Source: an uncultured Flavobacteriales bacterium (GTDB lineage: Bacteria > Bacteroidota > Bacteroidia > Flavobacteriales_D > Sanyastnellaceae). From it: DNA of 64,000 nt. This document shows, piece after piece, positions 52,004 to 60,563 of the stretch. The notes below the pieces were generated by a model. It was not told the DNA's origin and searched no databases. It saw only the letters and a program-made list of their open reading frames with translations. The position numbers and the translations under genes were made by a program. The DNA lies in contig CALJFZ010000008.1 of the NCBI GenBank assembly GCA_938074325.1, positions 1 through 64,000 of the forward strand, in the 5' to 3' direction. Positions within the stretch are counted from its first letter, which is position 1. Every line of letters begins with the position of its first letter.

Positions 52004-53506
52004 TCAATCGGCAAACCACGCACGGACCCGCTCGGGATCAACGCGGTGGACGGTCCCGTCAAACAAAGCGGTGGACACGTTTTCTTGGGTGCGGCACGAA
52101 GCGTGGAATTGGTTCACGCCGAGTTTCAGCCACTCGGCCCGTTGACCGGGAACAACCCCACTCCCTACCGTGGCATCAAACCCCATTTCAACCAGTCGCT
52201 TGATGCGGTCCTGGCCGTCCCATGCCTGGGGGGCTCCCCCGCTCGTCAGGATGCGCCGCACACCACATTCGGCCAGGTGCTCAGCAGCCCCTTCCCAATC
52301 GCTGCACGCATCGAACGCTCGGTGAATGACCAACCGGTGCGCGCCGAATTCCTGCGCCCAATGCTGGATCAGTGCTGCGTCCCATTGGCCATTTTCCAAC
52401 AAGCCTCCGACGACCGCGCGGCTCGCTCCCGCCTTCAGGACGGCCTCAATTTGACGGGTCATCAGCTCCTTCTCGCTTTCGGTATAAACGAAATGGCCGG
52501 CGCGGCAACGGATGAGCGCGTGAATGGGCAAGCCAGCGGCACACGCCATGCGCACGTCCGACTCCGTAGGGGTCAGTCCCCCGCACTCCCAATGCGCGCA
52601 GAGCTCCACGCGGTGCGCACCGGCATCAGCCGCAACCTGCACGTCGCTCGGGGAGCTGGCACACACTTCGAGCTCGAAGCCCGGCAAAAAAGCGTGGGCG
52701 TTTTGAACGCTGGCCACATCGTTCAAGCGCGTCAGGTCCAGCACCGGTTCGGCCACATTGCATGGCTCGAGCGCCAAACCATCGTCCACCATGGCTTGCA
52801 CCGCAGCGGGCAATTCCATCTCACCGCGATCCGGGTGCGGTTTCAGCGACTGCAGCCGCGGGAGAAGCCATTCGGGTGAAAGGCGAAACAAGTTCATGGA
52901 CACGCGCACCGAGCCCTGCTGAGCGAGTTGATGCACCAAGGCTTCATCTGGCTTTTCGACAATGCGGCGCACCTTGCCCTTTTGGGATTCGATGACCGCA
53001 AAGGCAAAGGTCTTTTCGGCGGACAACCCCAACTGCGCTCGGTCAAAAGCCAATAACGCCTGTCCCTCTGGTTGAATGCGGAGCTGCGCCAATGCCCGGG
53101 ACGTGGGCAAGTTGTCACCGTTGCACAAGACGAAGGCTTCGCCCTGCGCCACGGCATCCTGCTCCAGCGCACACAGAACGGCATGGCCCGTGCCCTTCGG
53201 TTCCGGTTGGACGGCTGTGGCCAACCGCATGCGCTCCCCTGTCACACCTTCGTTCCACTTGGCTAAAAATGATGGCGTGATGGTGTCGCTCGGTGTAAGG
53301 ACGACGGTTGCCTCGGTAAACCCGGCTCGCAATGCTTGTTCGAGGATCAGTTGCAGCATGGGCTCCCCATTGGGGCCAACCCGCATCATGGGTTTTGGTC
53401 GCGAAAGCGCTTCCGTTGTTTGAGCGTGTTGCGGACGGGCAGCAGCGCTCGAACGCATGCGGGTGGCCCGTCCAGCGGCCAAGATGACGATGCGGTTACA
53501 AGTCAT
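52004..53506 (-). CDS. Fusion of sugar-phosphate nucleotidyltransferase and CutC-family TIM barrel
   Basis: A 500 aa two-domain protein from ATG 53506. Residues 1-275 are an NTP_transferase: ILAAGRATRM (8-17), PKGTGHAV, the metal/nucleotide GDN (130-132), and VEKP. Residues 277-498 are CutC (PF03932): LEVCASSPSDVQVAADAGAHRVELC, the GGLTPT loop, CRAGHFVYTESE, VVGGLLENGQWD, VIHRAFDAC, RILTSGGAP and QFHAS (first motif partly degenerate). CutC was named for copper homeostasis, a disputed role. Fusion to a sugar-1-phosphate nucleotidyltransferase beside a GHMP kinase points to carbohydrate metabolism. Its ATG is 10 bases after the GHMP kinase stop. Confidence 0.9.
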   Translation of the reverse strand: MTCNRIVILAAGRATRMRSSAAARPQHAQTTEALSRPKPMMRVGPNGEPMLQLILEQALRAGFTEATVVLTPSDTITPSFLAKWNEGVTGERMRLATAVQPEPKGTGHAVLCALEQDAVAQGEAFVLCNGDNLPTSRALAQLRIQPEGQALLAFDRAQLGLSAEKTFAFAVIESQKGKVRRIVEKPDEALVHQLAQQGSVRVSMNLFRLSPEWLLPRLQSLKPHPDRGEMELPAAVQAMVDDGLALEPCNVAEPVLDLTRLNDVASVQNAHAFLPGFELEVCASSPSDVQVAADAGAHRVELCAHWECGGLTPTESDVRMACAAGLPIHALIRCRAGHFVYTESEKELMTRQIEAVLKAGASRAVVGGLLENGQWDAALIQHWAQEFGAHRLVIHRAFDACSDWEGAAEHLAECGVRRILTSGGAPQAWDGQDRIKRLVEMGFDATVGSGVVPGQRAEWLKLGVNQFHASCRTQENVSTALFDGTVHRVDPERVRAWFAD

Positions 53507-53516
53507 GGTCCCAAGT

Positions 53517-54572
53517 TCAGCAATCTTCCGCAAACGAATCAATGCGTACGCCTTCTTCTCCCAAGGCAATGGGATGCACGGTCACCTCTTGCGTTTTGAA
53601 TGCTTCAACCGCTCGTGCCCGCTGGCCCCTTGGAAAGACGGCAAACGCCGTACCACCTCCCCCGGAGCCGTTGATTTTACCGCCGCACGCTCCCAACTGC
53701 ATCGCCTGCTCAAGCAATTGATCAATTCGAGGGGTGGACACCTTCAACCCTTCTGAGAGCCACCGGTGATGGACCGTGAGGCATTGCCCCAAGTCCAATT
53801 CGTGGGCGCTGGCTTCCAGCAGCAGCGTCCCGCGCTCGGAAACAACGCGGATTCCACCCGTAGCATTCATCAACGCGTGGTCATCTGCGGACCAGTGTAC
53901 CGGCCGAGGCGGTTCGTACCCGACGTGCAAATCCGCCCCCCATTCTTGCAACAGGTGCATCCGTCGGTGCTTAGCCCGTTGCAAAATCGCCAAGGTATCT
54001 TTCGGTTCAACTGAGTCAATGAGCAACCAATCACCGGAAGGCAATGGCAGCTCCTCGCATCGGAAGTCCGGCGCAAAACGAATGCGCTGCACCCCACCCG
54101 ATGCGCACACGGCGTGGTCCATCATGCCACCGGGCTCATCGAAAAACTCGACCTCTGTCCGCCAAGCAGCTTGCGCTACCCAACTGGGGTTCCACGCCTG
54201 TCTGCTGAGGGAGGCGATCAAGGCACACCAAGCAACTGTCAATGCGCTGGAGCTGCTCGCTCCGGCTTGCTGCGGGATGGTGCTGGTAACCTTGCATGTC
54301 CAACCAGTGGCCGGAAGCCAACCTTCCTTTTTTGCAACATGCAAACCCGCAAGCCAGTAGTTTCGAGGCTGCGGTTGCGGCAACGCATCCAAGTCCCACG
54401 TGTGCACCTCATCCAAATCGAGCAAATGCAATTCGACCCGGCGATCGCTCCGGGCATGACCGCGCAACCGGCAACGCAAATCAATGGCCGATGCAGCCAC
54501 CGGCAATTGAAAATAATCCTGGTGTTCACCAAACAAGCAAATGCGTCCCGGCGCTGAGACTTGCAGCTTCAT
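53517..54572 (-). CDS. GHMP-family sugar kinase (galactokinase-like)
   Basis: A 351 aa ATP-dependent small-molecule kinase. The N-terminal APGRICLFGEHQDYFQLPVA is the galactokinase/sugar-1-kinase form of the substrate motif (GEHTDY in GalK). The ATP loop QQAGASSSSAL is intact, and the C-terminal GGKINGSGGGGTAFAVFP is the third GHMP motif. It probably phosphorylates a sugar at C1, and the product would suit the adjacent nucleotidyltransferase. ATG 54572 overlaps the symporter stop by 4 bases (ATGA), so translation is coupled. The exact sugar is unknown; mevalonate-pathway kinases are less likely because of the GEHQDY signature. Confidence 0.9.
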   Translation of the reverse strand: MKLQVSAPGRICLFGEHQDYFQLPVAASAIDLRCRLRGHARSDRRVELHLLDLDEVHTWDLDALPQPQPRNYWLAGLHVAKKEGWLPATGWTCKVTSTIPQQAGASSSSALTVAWCALIASLSRQAWNPSWVAQAAWRTEVEFFDEPGGMMDHAVCASGGVQRIRFAPDFRCEELPLPSGDWLLIDSVEPKDTLAILQRAKHRRMHLLQEWGADLHVGYEPPRPVHWSADDHALMNATGGIRVVSERGTLLLEASAHELDLGQCLTVHHRWLSEGLKVSTPRIDQLLEQAMQLGACGGKINGSGGGGTAFAVFPRGQRARAVEAFKTQEVTVHPIALGEEGVRIDSFAEDC

Positions 54573-56335
54573 GCCAAAGGCTTCTTGACTTTGTTCAAAG
54601 CGACCACTCCCCATGCACTTCCCACTGCCAGCAAAGCGAGAACGCCTGCGGTTGACCCGTCTCCATACAACCAGCTGCCTGTAGCGATGAGCGCTCCGTA
54701 CACCCCGACACACCCGAGCACCATGGAGAGAATGCCTCGAGGCACTGGCCAAGGCTCCGACTCGGACGTTCCAGCCCAGCGCTTCCAACCGGGCCCTCCT
54801 GGGTTCACTTGCTCCACGAATGCCTTCAACGTAGCTTCCGATTCAGCCGGGGTGATGAACGTTGCCACCACCCAAATCAGCGTTGTGAGCAAGGAACCCC
54901 AGATGAGCTTCTGATGGGCGGCCAGTTCAACAATTCCCAAGCCATCGTGCACAAAGGTGAAGTACCCCGCAACCACCAAAGACCCGCCCATTGCGACAAG
55001 CTCTGTCCACGCATTGATGCGCCACCAAAACCAACGCAAGATGAACAAACCACCCGTACCTGCTCCGATGAGCAGCAGCAAGTTGAACGCTTGGCCCGCG
55101 TCGGTCAACAGCAACCCCAGTCCGCTGCCCAAAATCAGCGAAACCACCGTAGCCAATCGGCCGGCTCGGACTTGTTCAGCGTCGGTTGCTTCGGGACGGA
55201 TGAACCGCACCCAAAAGTCGTTGACGAGGTAACTCGCCCCGAGGTTGAGTTGGGTGGACATGGTGCTCATAAAGGCGGCTAACAAGGAAGCCGCGACCAA
55301 TCCCAAAAGCCCCTCCGGCAGCAAAGAGAGCATGGCCGGATAAGCCAAATCGTGGCCGATTTTGTCGGCGGGAATGTTTGGGAATGCGGCTTGCAAATCA
55401 CTCAACGTGGGAAAAACGATGATGGACGCCAAGGCGATCAAGATCCACGGCCACGGTCGCAAGGCATAGTGTGCGACGTTGAACAGCAGCGTAGCTCCCA
55501 CCGCGTGGTTTTCGTCTTTGGCGCTGAACATGCGTTGGGCGATGTATCCACCGCCTCCCGGTTCTGCACCGGGATAATAACTCGCCCACCATTGCACCGC
55601 GAGCGGCACGAGCAATATGGGCACCCACTGGGAAGGATCACCCATGTCCGGGAACATGCTTGTTTTGGAAGCAACATCGGCGTGGGCCAGCAGCGCATCC
55701 AACCCACCGACAGCGTCTAAGTTTAAGATGTAACAGCAAGCCCAGACGGATCCGATCATTGCCAAAACGAACTGCACAAAGTCCGTCAAAATCACCGCGC
55801 GCAATCCACCGAGCGTGCTGTACAAAAGGGTAATGACCCCCGTGACGAGCAAGGTCAGCCAACCAGGCCACCCCAGCAAAATGCCGCCCAACTTGATGGC
55901 CGCAAGCGATACGGTTCCCATGACGAGCACGTTGAACACCAAACCCAGGTAAAGGGCCCGGAATCCACGCAGCACTGCAGCGGGCTTGCCACCGTAACGC
56001 AATTCGTAGAATTCGATGTCCGTCATCACGCCTGATCGGCGCCACAGCCTGGCGTAAACGAAGACGGTCAGCATGCCCGTGAGCAAAAAGGCCCACCACC
56101 CCCAATTGCCGCTCACGCCCTGCTCACGGACGAGGCCCGTAACGAGATTGGGGGTGTCGGTCGAAAAGGTCGTTGCCACCATGCTGATGCCCAAAAGCCA
56201 CCACGGCATGTTGCGGCCGGCCAGGAAAAATCCAGCAGCAGAATTACCGACCACGCGGGAAGCCCAAATCCCGACCGCGAGGGCCAAAAGAAAGTACGCG
56301 CCGATGATGGCCCAGTCCAATGCTGTTATCTCCAT
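54569..56335 (-). CDS. Sodium:solute symporter (SSS/SGLT family)
   Basis: A Na+-coupled transporter of 588 aa with about 13-14 helices. The N-terminal DWAIIGAYFLLALAVGIW and SAAGFFLAGRNMPWWLLG, then ATTFSTDTPNLVTG, LYSTLGGLRAVILTDFVQF (Na+ site region), and AAFMSTMSTQLNLGASYLVND are standard for the SGLT-like branch. It is the likely importer for sugars released by the linked GH20. ATG 56335 follows a TATCCTTG box by 4 nt. The YjbR gene ends 22 bases upstream. Confidence 0.94.
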   Translation of the reverse strand: MEITALDWAIIGAYFLLALAVGIWASRVVGNSAAGFFLAGRNMPWWLLGISMVATTFSTDTPNLVTGLVREQGVSGNWGWWAFLLTGMLTVFVYARLWRRSGVMTDIEFYELRYGGKPAAVLRGFRALYLGLVFNVLVMGTVSLAAIKLGGILLGWPGWLTLLVTGVITLLYSTLGGLRAVILTDFVQFVLAMIGSVWACCYILNLDAVGGLDALLAHADVASKTSMFPDMGDPSQWVPILLVPLAVQWWASYYPGAEPGGGGYIAQRMFSAKDENHAVGATLLFNVAHYALRPWPWILIALASIIVFPTLSDLQAAFPNIPADKIGHDLAYPAMLSLLPEGLLGLVAASLLAAFMSTMSTQLNLGASYLVNDFWVRFIRPEATDAEQVRAGRLATVVSLILGSGLGLLLTDAGQAFNLLLLIGAGTGGLFILRWFWWRINAWTELVAMGGSLVVAGYFTFVHDGLGIVELAAHQKLIWGSLLTTLIWVVATFITPAESEATLKAFVEQVNPGGPGWKRWAGTSESEPWPVPRGILSMVLGCVGVYGALIATGSWLYGDGSTAGVLALLAVGSAWGVVALNKVKKPLA

Positions 56336-56357
56336 GGAACAAGGATAACCAATGGGC

Positions 56358-56717
56358 TTACAATCCAAGCGCCTTGCGCTGCTTTTGTGAAAAACCTGCA
56401 ACTACCCGTTCGTAGCTGTGATCGATGAGCTCGAGGGCCAGAGCGCGCGGCACATCCTCTTCCGAACGAACGGTGTTCCAATGTTTTTTGTTGGCATGGT
56501 AGCCTCCGACAATGCCGATGTACTGCTCCCGTAGTTCAACCGCATATTCGGGGTCGCACTTCAGCGTCATTCCCTCGAATGCATCGATGTCCGCCAGGGC
56601 GAAAAGCTTGCCAGCGACCTTCCACACACAGGTCTTTTCGTCAAAAGGAAATTCCTCTGTTACGTGGGCTTTGGCAAGGCATCGATCGCGCACCTCTTCA
56701 AACTCAAATGTTCTCAT
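56358..56717 (-). CDS. MmcQ/YjbR (DUF419) family protein
   Basis: A 119 aa small cytoplasmic protein. The pattern EFPFDEKTCVWKVAGKLFAL, LKCDPEYAVELREQY and GGYHANKKHWNTV is the YjbR family, whose structure is a double-wing fold proposed to bind DNA; function is not known. It lies at the head of the minus-strand sugar locus but may be independent. It is divergent from the LTD-domain gene with 55 bases between. Confidence 0.93.
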   Translation of the reverse strand: MRTFEFEEVRDRCLAKAHVTEEFPFDEKTCVWKVAGKLFALADIDAFEGMTLKCDPEYAVELREQYIGIVGGYHANKKHWNTVRSEEDVPRALALELIDHSYERVVAGFSQKQRKALGL

Positions 56718-56772
56718 CGGTTTTGGGCTTTTGGCGATTAAATTGCAACGATTTTCACAAACACCAAATCAC

Positions 56773-57696
56773 ATGCGATTCACTTTCCTCCAATTGGCAT
56801 TGGCCTTGACCCTGCCCGCTCTGGTGCAAGCGCAATGCACCGAAATCTTCATTTCCGAGTACTGCGAAGGCACCGGCAACAACAAAGGTGTCGAGTTTTA
56901 CAACCCCACCGGCGAGGCCATCGACCTCTCTTCCTACCAACTTCAGCGTTGGAGCAATGGTGAAGGCGGTGCGACGGATGAAACGGACCTCATAGGGACC
57001 ATCGAGCCTTACGGCACGTGGGTCTTGGTGAACGGCCAAACAGAAGATGTGGACTTGGGCGGCGGCGCCACTTCGCCCGCATGCGATCCAGAAATGCAAG
57101 CGTTTGCAGACCAATTGGACAACCCGTACCCGGCCCCGACCTACATGAACGGCGATGACGCACTCGTCCTGGTCAAAAACGAAACCACGGTGGTGGACAT
57201 TTTCGGCAAGCCCGGTGAAGACCCCGGCGTGGCGTGGACCAACGATGAGGCAAACGGTTACATCGACATCGGCGACGGTGCCGCTTGGTTGACTTCCAAT
57301 CACACCCTCCGCCGCAAGTACGACATCATGGGCGGCGTGACGGTTCCACCTGTAAGCTTCAACACCTTCCTCGAGTGGGACACCTTGCTCGTGAACACCT
57401 GGGACGGCTTAGGCATGCACAGCTGTGCTTGCAGCCCGAACGCTTTGGAAGAATTGCCTGCGGTTGAGACTGCAGTATTCCCGAACCCATCTACCACTGG
57501 CAATGTGACCTTGACGGCGACGGAAGCCATCCAACGCGTCACCGTCTACTCGACGACCGGACAGTTGCTCCGCGACGAAAACATGGCGCAGGCGGTTCGT
57601 GAAATTGCTTTGACGGACCTAGCGAGCGGAACCTACTTCGTGAACATCCACTTGACCGAAGGGCGCACGTTCGCGCACCGCGTGGTCATCCAATAA
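56773..57696 (+). CDS. Secreted lamin-tail-domain (LTD) protein with T9SS type A sorting domain
   Basis: A 307 aa exported protein. ATG 56773 gives a signal peptide (MRFTFLQLALALTLPALVQAQ). An LTD beta-sandwich follows: IFISEYCEGTGNNKGVEFYNPTGEAIDLSSY and GTWVLVNGQ, NGDDALVLVKN, VVDIFGKPGEDPG (long blocks abridged). The end is a T9SS type A sorting domain (VFPNPSTTGNVTL, VTVYSTTGQLL, GTYFVNI, VVIQ), so it is exported across the outer membrane. LTD domains often accompany extracellular nucleases. The TonB receptor ATG lies 10 bases after the stop, and a PLD-like gene follows it. Confidence 0.92.
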   Translation: MRFTFLQLALALTLPALVQAQCTEIFISEYCEGTGNNKGVEFYNPTGEAIDLSSYQLQRWSNGEGGATDETDLIGTIEPYGTWVLVNGQTEDVDLGGGATSPACDPEMQAFADQLDNPYPAPTYMNGDDALVLVKNETTVVDIFGKPGEDPGVAWTNDEANGYIDIGDGAAWLTSNHTLRRKYDIMGGVTVPPVSFNTFLEWDTLLVNTWDGLGMHSCACSPNALEELPAVETAVFPNPSTTGNVTLTATEAIQRVTVYSTTGQLLRDENMAQAVREIALTDLASGTYFVNIHLTEGRTFAHRVVIQ

Positions 57697-57706
57697 CCCG
57701 TTCTTG

Positions 57707-60553
57707 ATGAAGCGATTGGCAATTGCGAGCTTGGCCCTGTTGCTGAGTGCAGCGGTTTGGGCACAAACCGGCAAAGTGACCGGGGTGGTATCCGATGCCA
57801 TCACGGGTGAGGCTTTGATCCAAGCCAGTGTATTGGTCAACGGAACAGGGGTCGCCACCGACTTCGACGGCAAGTACACCTTGGACCTGCCTTACGGAGC
57901 ATACGACATAACCGTGCAATACATCGGCTACGAAAGCCAGACAAAGTCCATTCGGGTGGACCGTTCGCTGGTGCAAGCCAACTTCAAGTTGAGCACCATT
58001 GTGTTGCAAGAGGCCGAAGTCGTTGCCGACGTTGCCATTGAGCGCGAGACGCCCGTCGCTTTCTCGAACATCAAACCCGTTCAGATTCAGGAGGAATTGG
58101 GCTCGCAACCCATCCCGATGATTTTGAACAGTACGCCGGGCGTCTATGCCACCCAGGCAGGGTCCGACGACAACGGGCCTTCGATTTCCATCCGCGGCTT
58201 CAAGCAGCGAAACGTCTCGGTGTTGGTCGACGGCATCCCCGTCAACGACATGGAAAGCGGGGCTGTGTATTGGAACAATTGGTTTGGGTTGGATTTGGTG
58301 ACCCAAACCATGCAAGTTCAGCGTGGCCTCGGCGCCTCCAAGCTCGCCTTGCCGGCCATCGGTGGAACCGTCAACATCGTCACATCAGGCATTGAATCTT
58401 CGCGCAAGACTTCTGTCAAACAGGAAGTTGGCAGCTTCGGATTTACCCGAACATCGCTGGGCCACACCTCCGGCCGGCTCGACGGCGGTTGGGGTTACAC
58501 CCTCGCCGGTAGTTTCCAAAACCGCCAAGGCTACTTCCAGCAGGATTACAGCCGGGCGTTTTTCTATTACGTGAAAATTCAAAAGGCACTGGGCAACCAC
58601 ACGCTCTCGATCAGCGCAACCGGTTCTCCCTCGGAAAATGCCTCCCGCGGCTACCAGCAACGCATCGCCACCCACAACAAGGACTACGCGCGATCGCTGT
58701 TCACAGGTAGTGAGGAGGACTACGAGCGACTTCGCGGGTACAGCGTGGCCTATGACGCCATCTTCAACGACGGCACCTTGCTCCAACAAGAGGAGCTCGC
58801 CGCCTACGACAGCTTGAACGCCTTGTACGGATACGGTTCGGCCGATGAGTTTGAGGAAGAAGTATCTGCGACGGACTTCATCGACACGACCGGCCTGGTG
58901 AGCTACGGAGACAACTACAACGTGCACTGGGGCATGCTCAACGACGAGGTTTTATACGAGCGCCAGAACAAATACCACAAGCCGCTCTTCTCCTTGCGCC
59001 ACAGCTGGCGCGTATCGGACAAGCTCTACATCTCCAACATGGCCTACGCGAGCTACGGATACGGCGGGGGCACGCGGTTGGAAAACAGCTTGGGCGGTGG
59101 TGACTACACGCCCGACGGGCAAGTGGACTTCCAGAAATTTTACAACTCGAACACCGTCGGTGGTTTGTTCGGCCCGCCCATCGACCCCACGTACAGCGAT
59201 TCGCTCTTGAAGTCGGGGCGCATCTTGCGTAAACTCTTCAACAACCACTATTGGTACGGCATCCTGTCCACCTTCCGCCACGAGACATCCGAATCGCTCA
59301 CGCTTTCCGGCGGATTGGACTTCCGCACCTACCAAAGCGAGAAGTACGCCGAAGTGTTCGACCTGCTCGGCGGGGACTACTTCGTGGATACCCGCAACAA
59401 CAACGCCTCCACCAACATGCGCTTTGTCGGGGACAAAATTGGCTACCACAACGACGCGTTTGTGCGTTGGGGCGGCGCTTTTGCTTTGCTCGAGTACAAA
59501 GGCTACCTGTGGAACGCTTTCTTGAATGTCAGCGCGGTGACACAAGGGTACCGAAGCGTGGATTACTTCGCTCCCGTGCAAGAAGACGGACAATTCACGA
59601 CGAGTGGCTGGAAGTGGATTCCGGGGTACACCATCAAGACGGGTGGAAACTACAACCTCAGCGAGTACGCCAACACGTTTGTCAACCTCGGTCACTTGAA
59701 CCGAACGCCGGTCTTCCGCAACGTGGTGGACTTTGACAACAACTTCGTCGAAAACACCGAAAACGAGCGAATCAACTCCGTGGAATGGGGCTACAGTTAC
59801 AGCAAATTCCCGTTCAGCGTCAATGTCAATGCGTACTACACGGATTGGCAAAACCGGCCGCTGCAGTCGCTGCTTCGGTTTGAAACGGTCGAAGGCGACA
59901 TCGTCCGGGCCAATGTGAACTCGATGAGCGCGCTGCACAAAGGACTCGAGACCGACGTGGCGTGGCGCGTGCACCCTTCATTGACCATCGAAGGTTACGC
60001 GAGCTTGGGGGATTGGCGCTGGACCAGCTCCGAAGACAGCCTCGTGCTGCTCGACGACGACAGCAACCTCCCCTACATCGATGCCGAGGGCAACCCCGCT
60101 GTTGTTCAGTACAATGCTGAAGGTGTATCGGTGGGCGACTCTCCGCAAAGCCAGTACAGCATCTCGCTGAAGTACAACTACAAGAAGGTCTACATCAAGC
60201 CGCGTTTCACCATCTTCAGCCGTCACTATGCAGACTTTGATCCGTTCAGCTTGAACGGCGAAAACGAAGGGCGTCAGTCGTGGCAAATCCCGACCTACGG
60301 ACTGCTCGATCTGCACGCAGGCTACAACTTCGACGTCAACGAGACCAACATGGACGTCCGCTTGAGTGCCTTCAACATTTTGAACACCATCTACTTGAGC
60401 AACGCTCAAAACAATGACGCCTACGGGGAATGGTACTTCACCGACCCCGACCGCAAATACGCCTTCAGTGAAAACAACTTCGATGCCGGATCTGCCAGTG
60501 TGTACATGGGCTACGGCTTCCGCACCAACCTTAGCATCCGCATCCGATTCTAA
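57707..60553 (+). CDS. TonB-dependent receptor with CarboxypepD_reg-like N-terminal domain
   Basis: A 948 aa outer-membrane transporter. It has a signal peptide (MKRLAIASLALLLSAAVWAQ) and a carboxypeptidase-regulatory-like domain (about 21-110: GKVTGVVSDAITGEAL, YGAYDITVQYIGYE). The plug (STPGVYATQAGSDDNGPS, ISIRGFKQRNVSVLVDG, GGTVNIVTSG) and a 22-strand-type barrel ending in RTNLSIRIRF follow. ATG 57707 is preferred over TTG 57704. There is no SusD partner, so it is not a classic SusCD pair. It lies between two T9SS-exported proteins. The imported substrate is unknown; nucleic-acid breakdown products are a guess from context. Confidence 0.94.
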   Translation: MKRLAIASLALLLSAAVWAQTGKVTGVVSDAITGEALIQASVLVNGTGVATDFDGKYTLDLPYGAYDITVQYIGYESQTKSIRVDRSLVQANFKLSTIVLQEAEVVADVAIERETPVAFSNIKPVQIQEELGSQPIPMILNSTPGVYATQAGSDDNGPSISIRGFKQRNVSVLVDGIPVNDMESGAVYWNNWFGLDLVTQTMQVQRGLGASKLALPAIGGTVNIVTSGIESSRKTSVKQEVGSFGFTRTSLGHTSGRLDGGWGYTLAGSFQNRQGYFQQDYSRAFFYYVKIQKALGNHTLSISATGSPSENASRGYQQRIATHNKDYARSLFTGSEEDYERLRGYSVAYDAIFNDGTLLQQEELAAYDSLNALYGYGSADEFEEEVSATDFIDTTGLVSYGDNYNVHWGMLNDEVLYERQNKYHKPLFSLRHSWRVSDKLYISNMAYASYGYGGGTRLENSLGGGDYTPDGQVDFQKFYNSNTVGGLFGPPIDPTYSDSLLKSGRILRKLFNNHYWYGILSTFRHETSESLTLSGGLDFRTYQSEKYAEVFDLLGGDYFVDTRNNNASTNMRFVGDKIGYHNDAFVRWGGAFALLEYKGYLWNAFLNVSAVTQGYRSVDYFAPVQEDGQFTTSGWKWIPGYTIKTGGNYNLSEYANTFVNLGHLNRTPVFRNVVDFDNNFVENTENERINSVEWGYSYSKFPFSVNVNAYYTDWQNRPLQSLLRFETVEGDIVRANVNSMSALHKGLETDVAWRVHPSLTIEGYASLGDWRWTSSEDSLVLLDDDSNLPYIDAEGNPAVVQYNAEGVSVGDSPQSQYSISLKYNYKKVYIKPRFTIFSRHYADFDPFSLNGENEGRQSWQIPTYGLLDLHAGYNFDVNETNMDVRLSAFNILNTIYLSNAQNNDAYGEWYFTDPDRKYAFSENNFDAGSASVYMGYGFRTNLSIRIRF

Positions 60554-60563
60554 CGCATAACGC

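Noticed and set aside
58952-59974. 340-codon frame antisense to the TonB receptor
   Set aside because: Shadow frame of a well-supported receptor gene; no recognisable domain.
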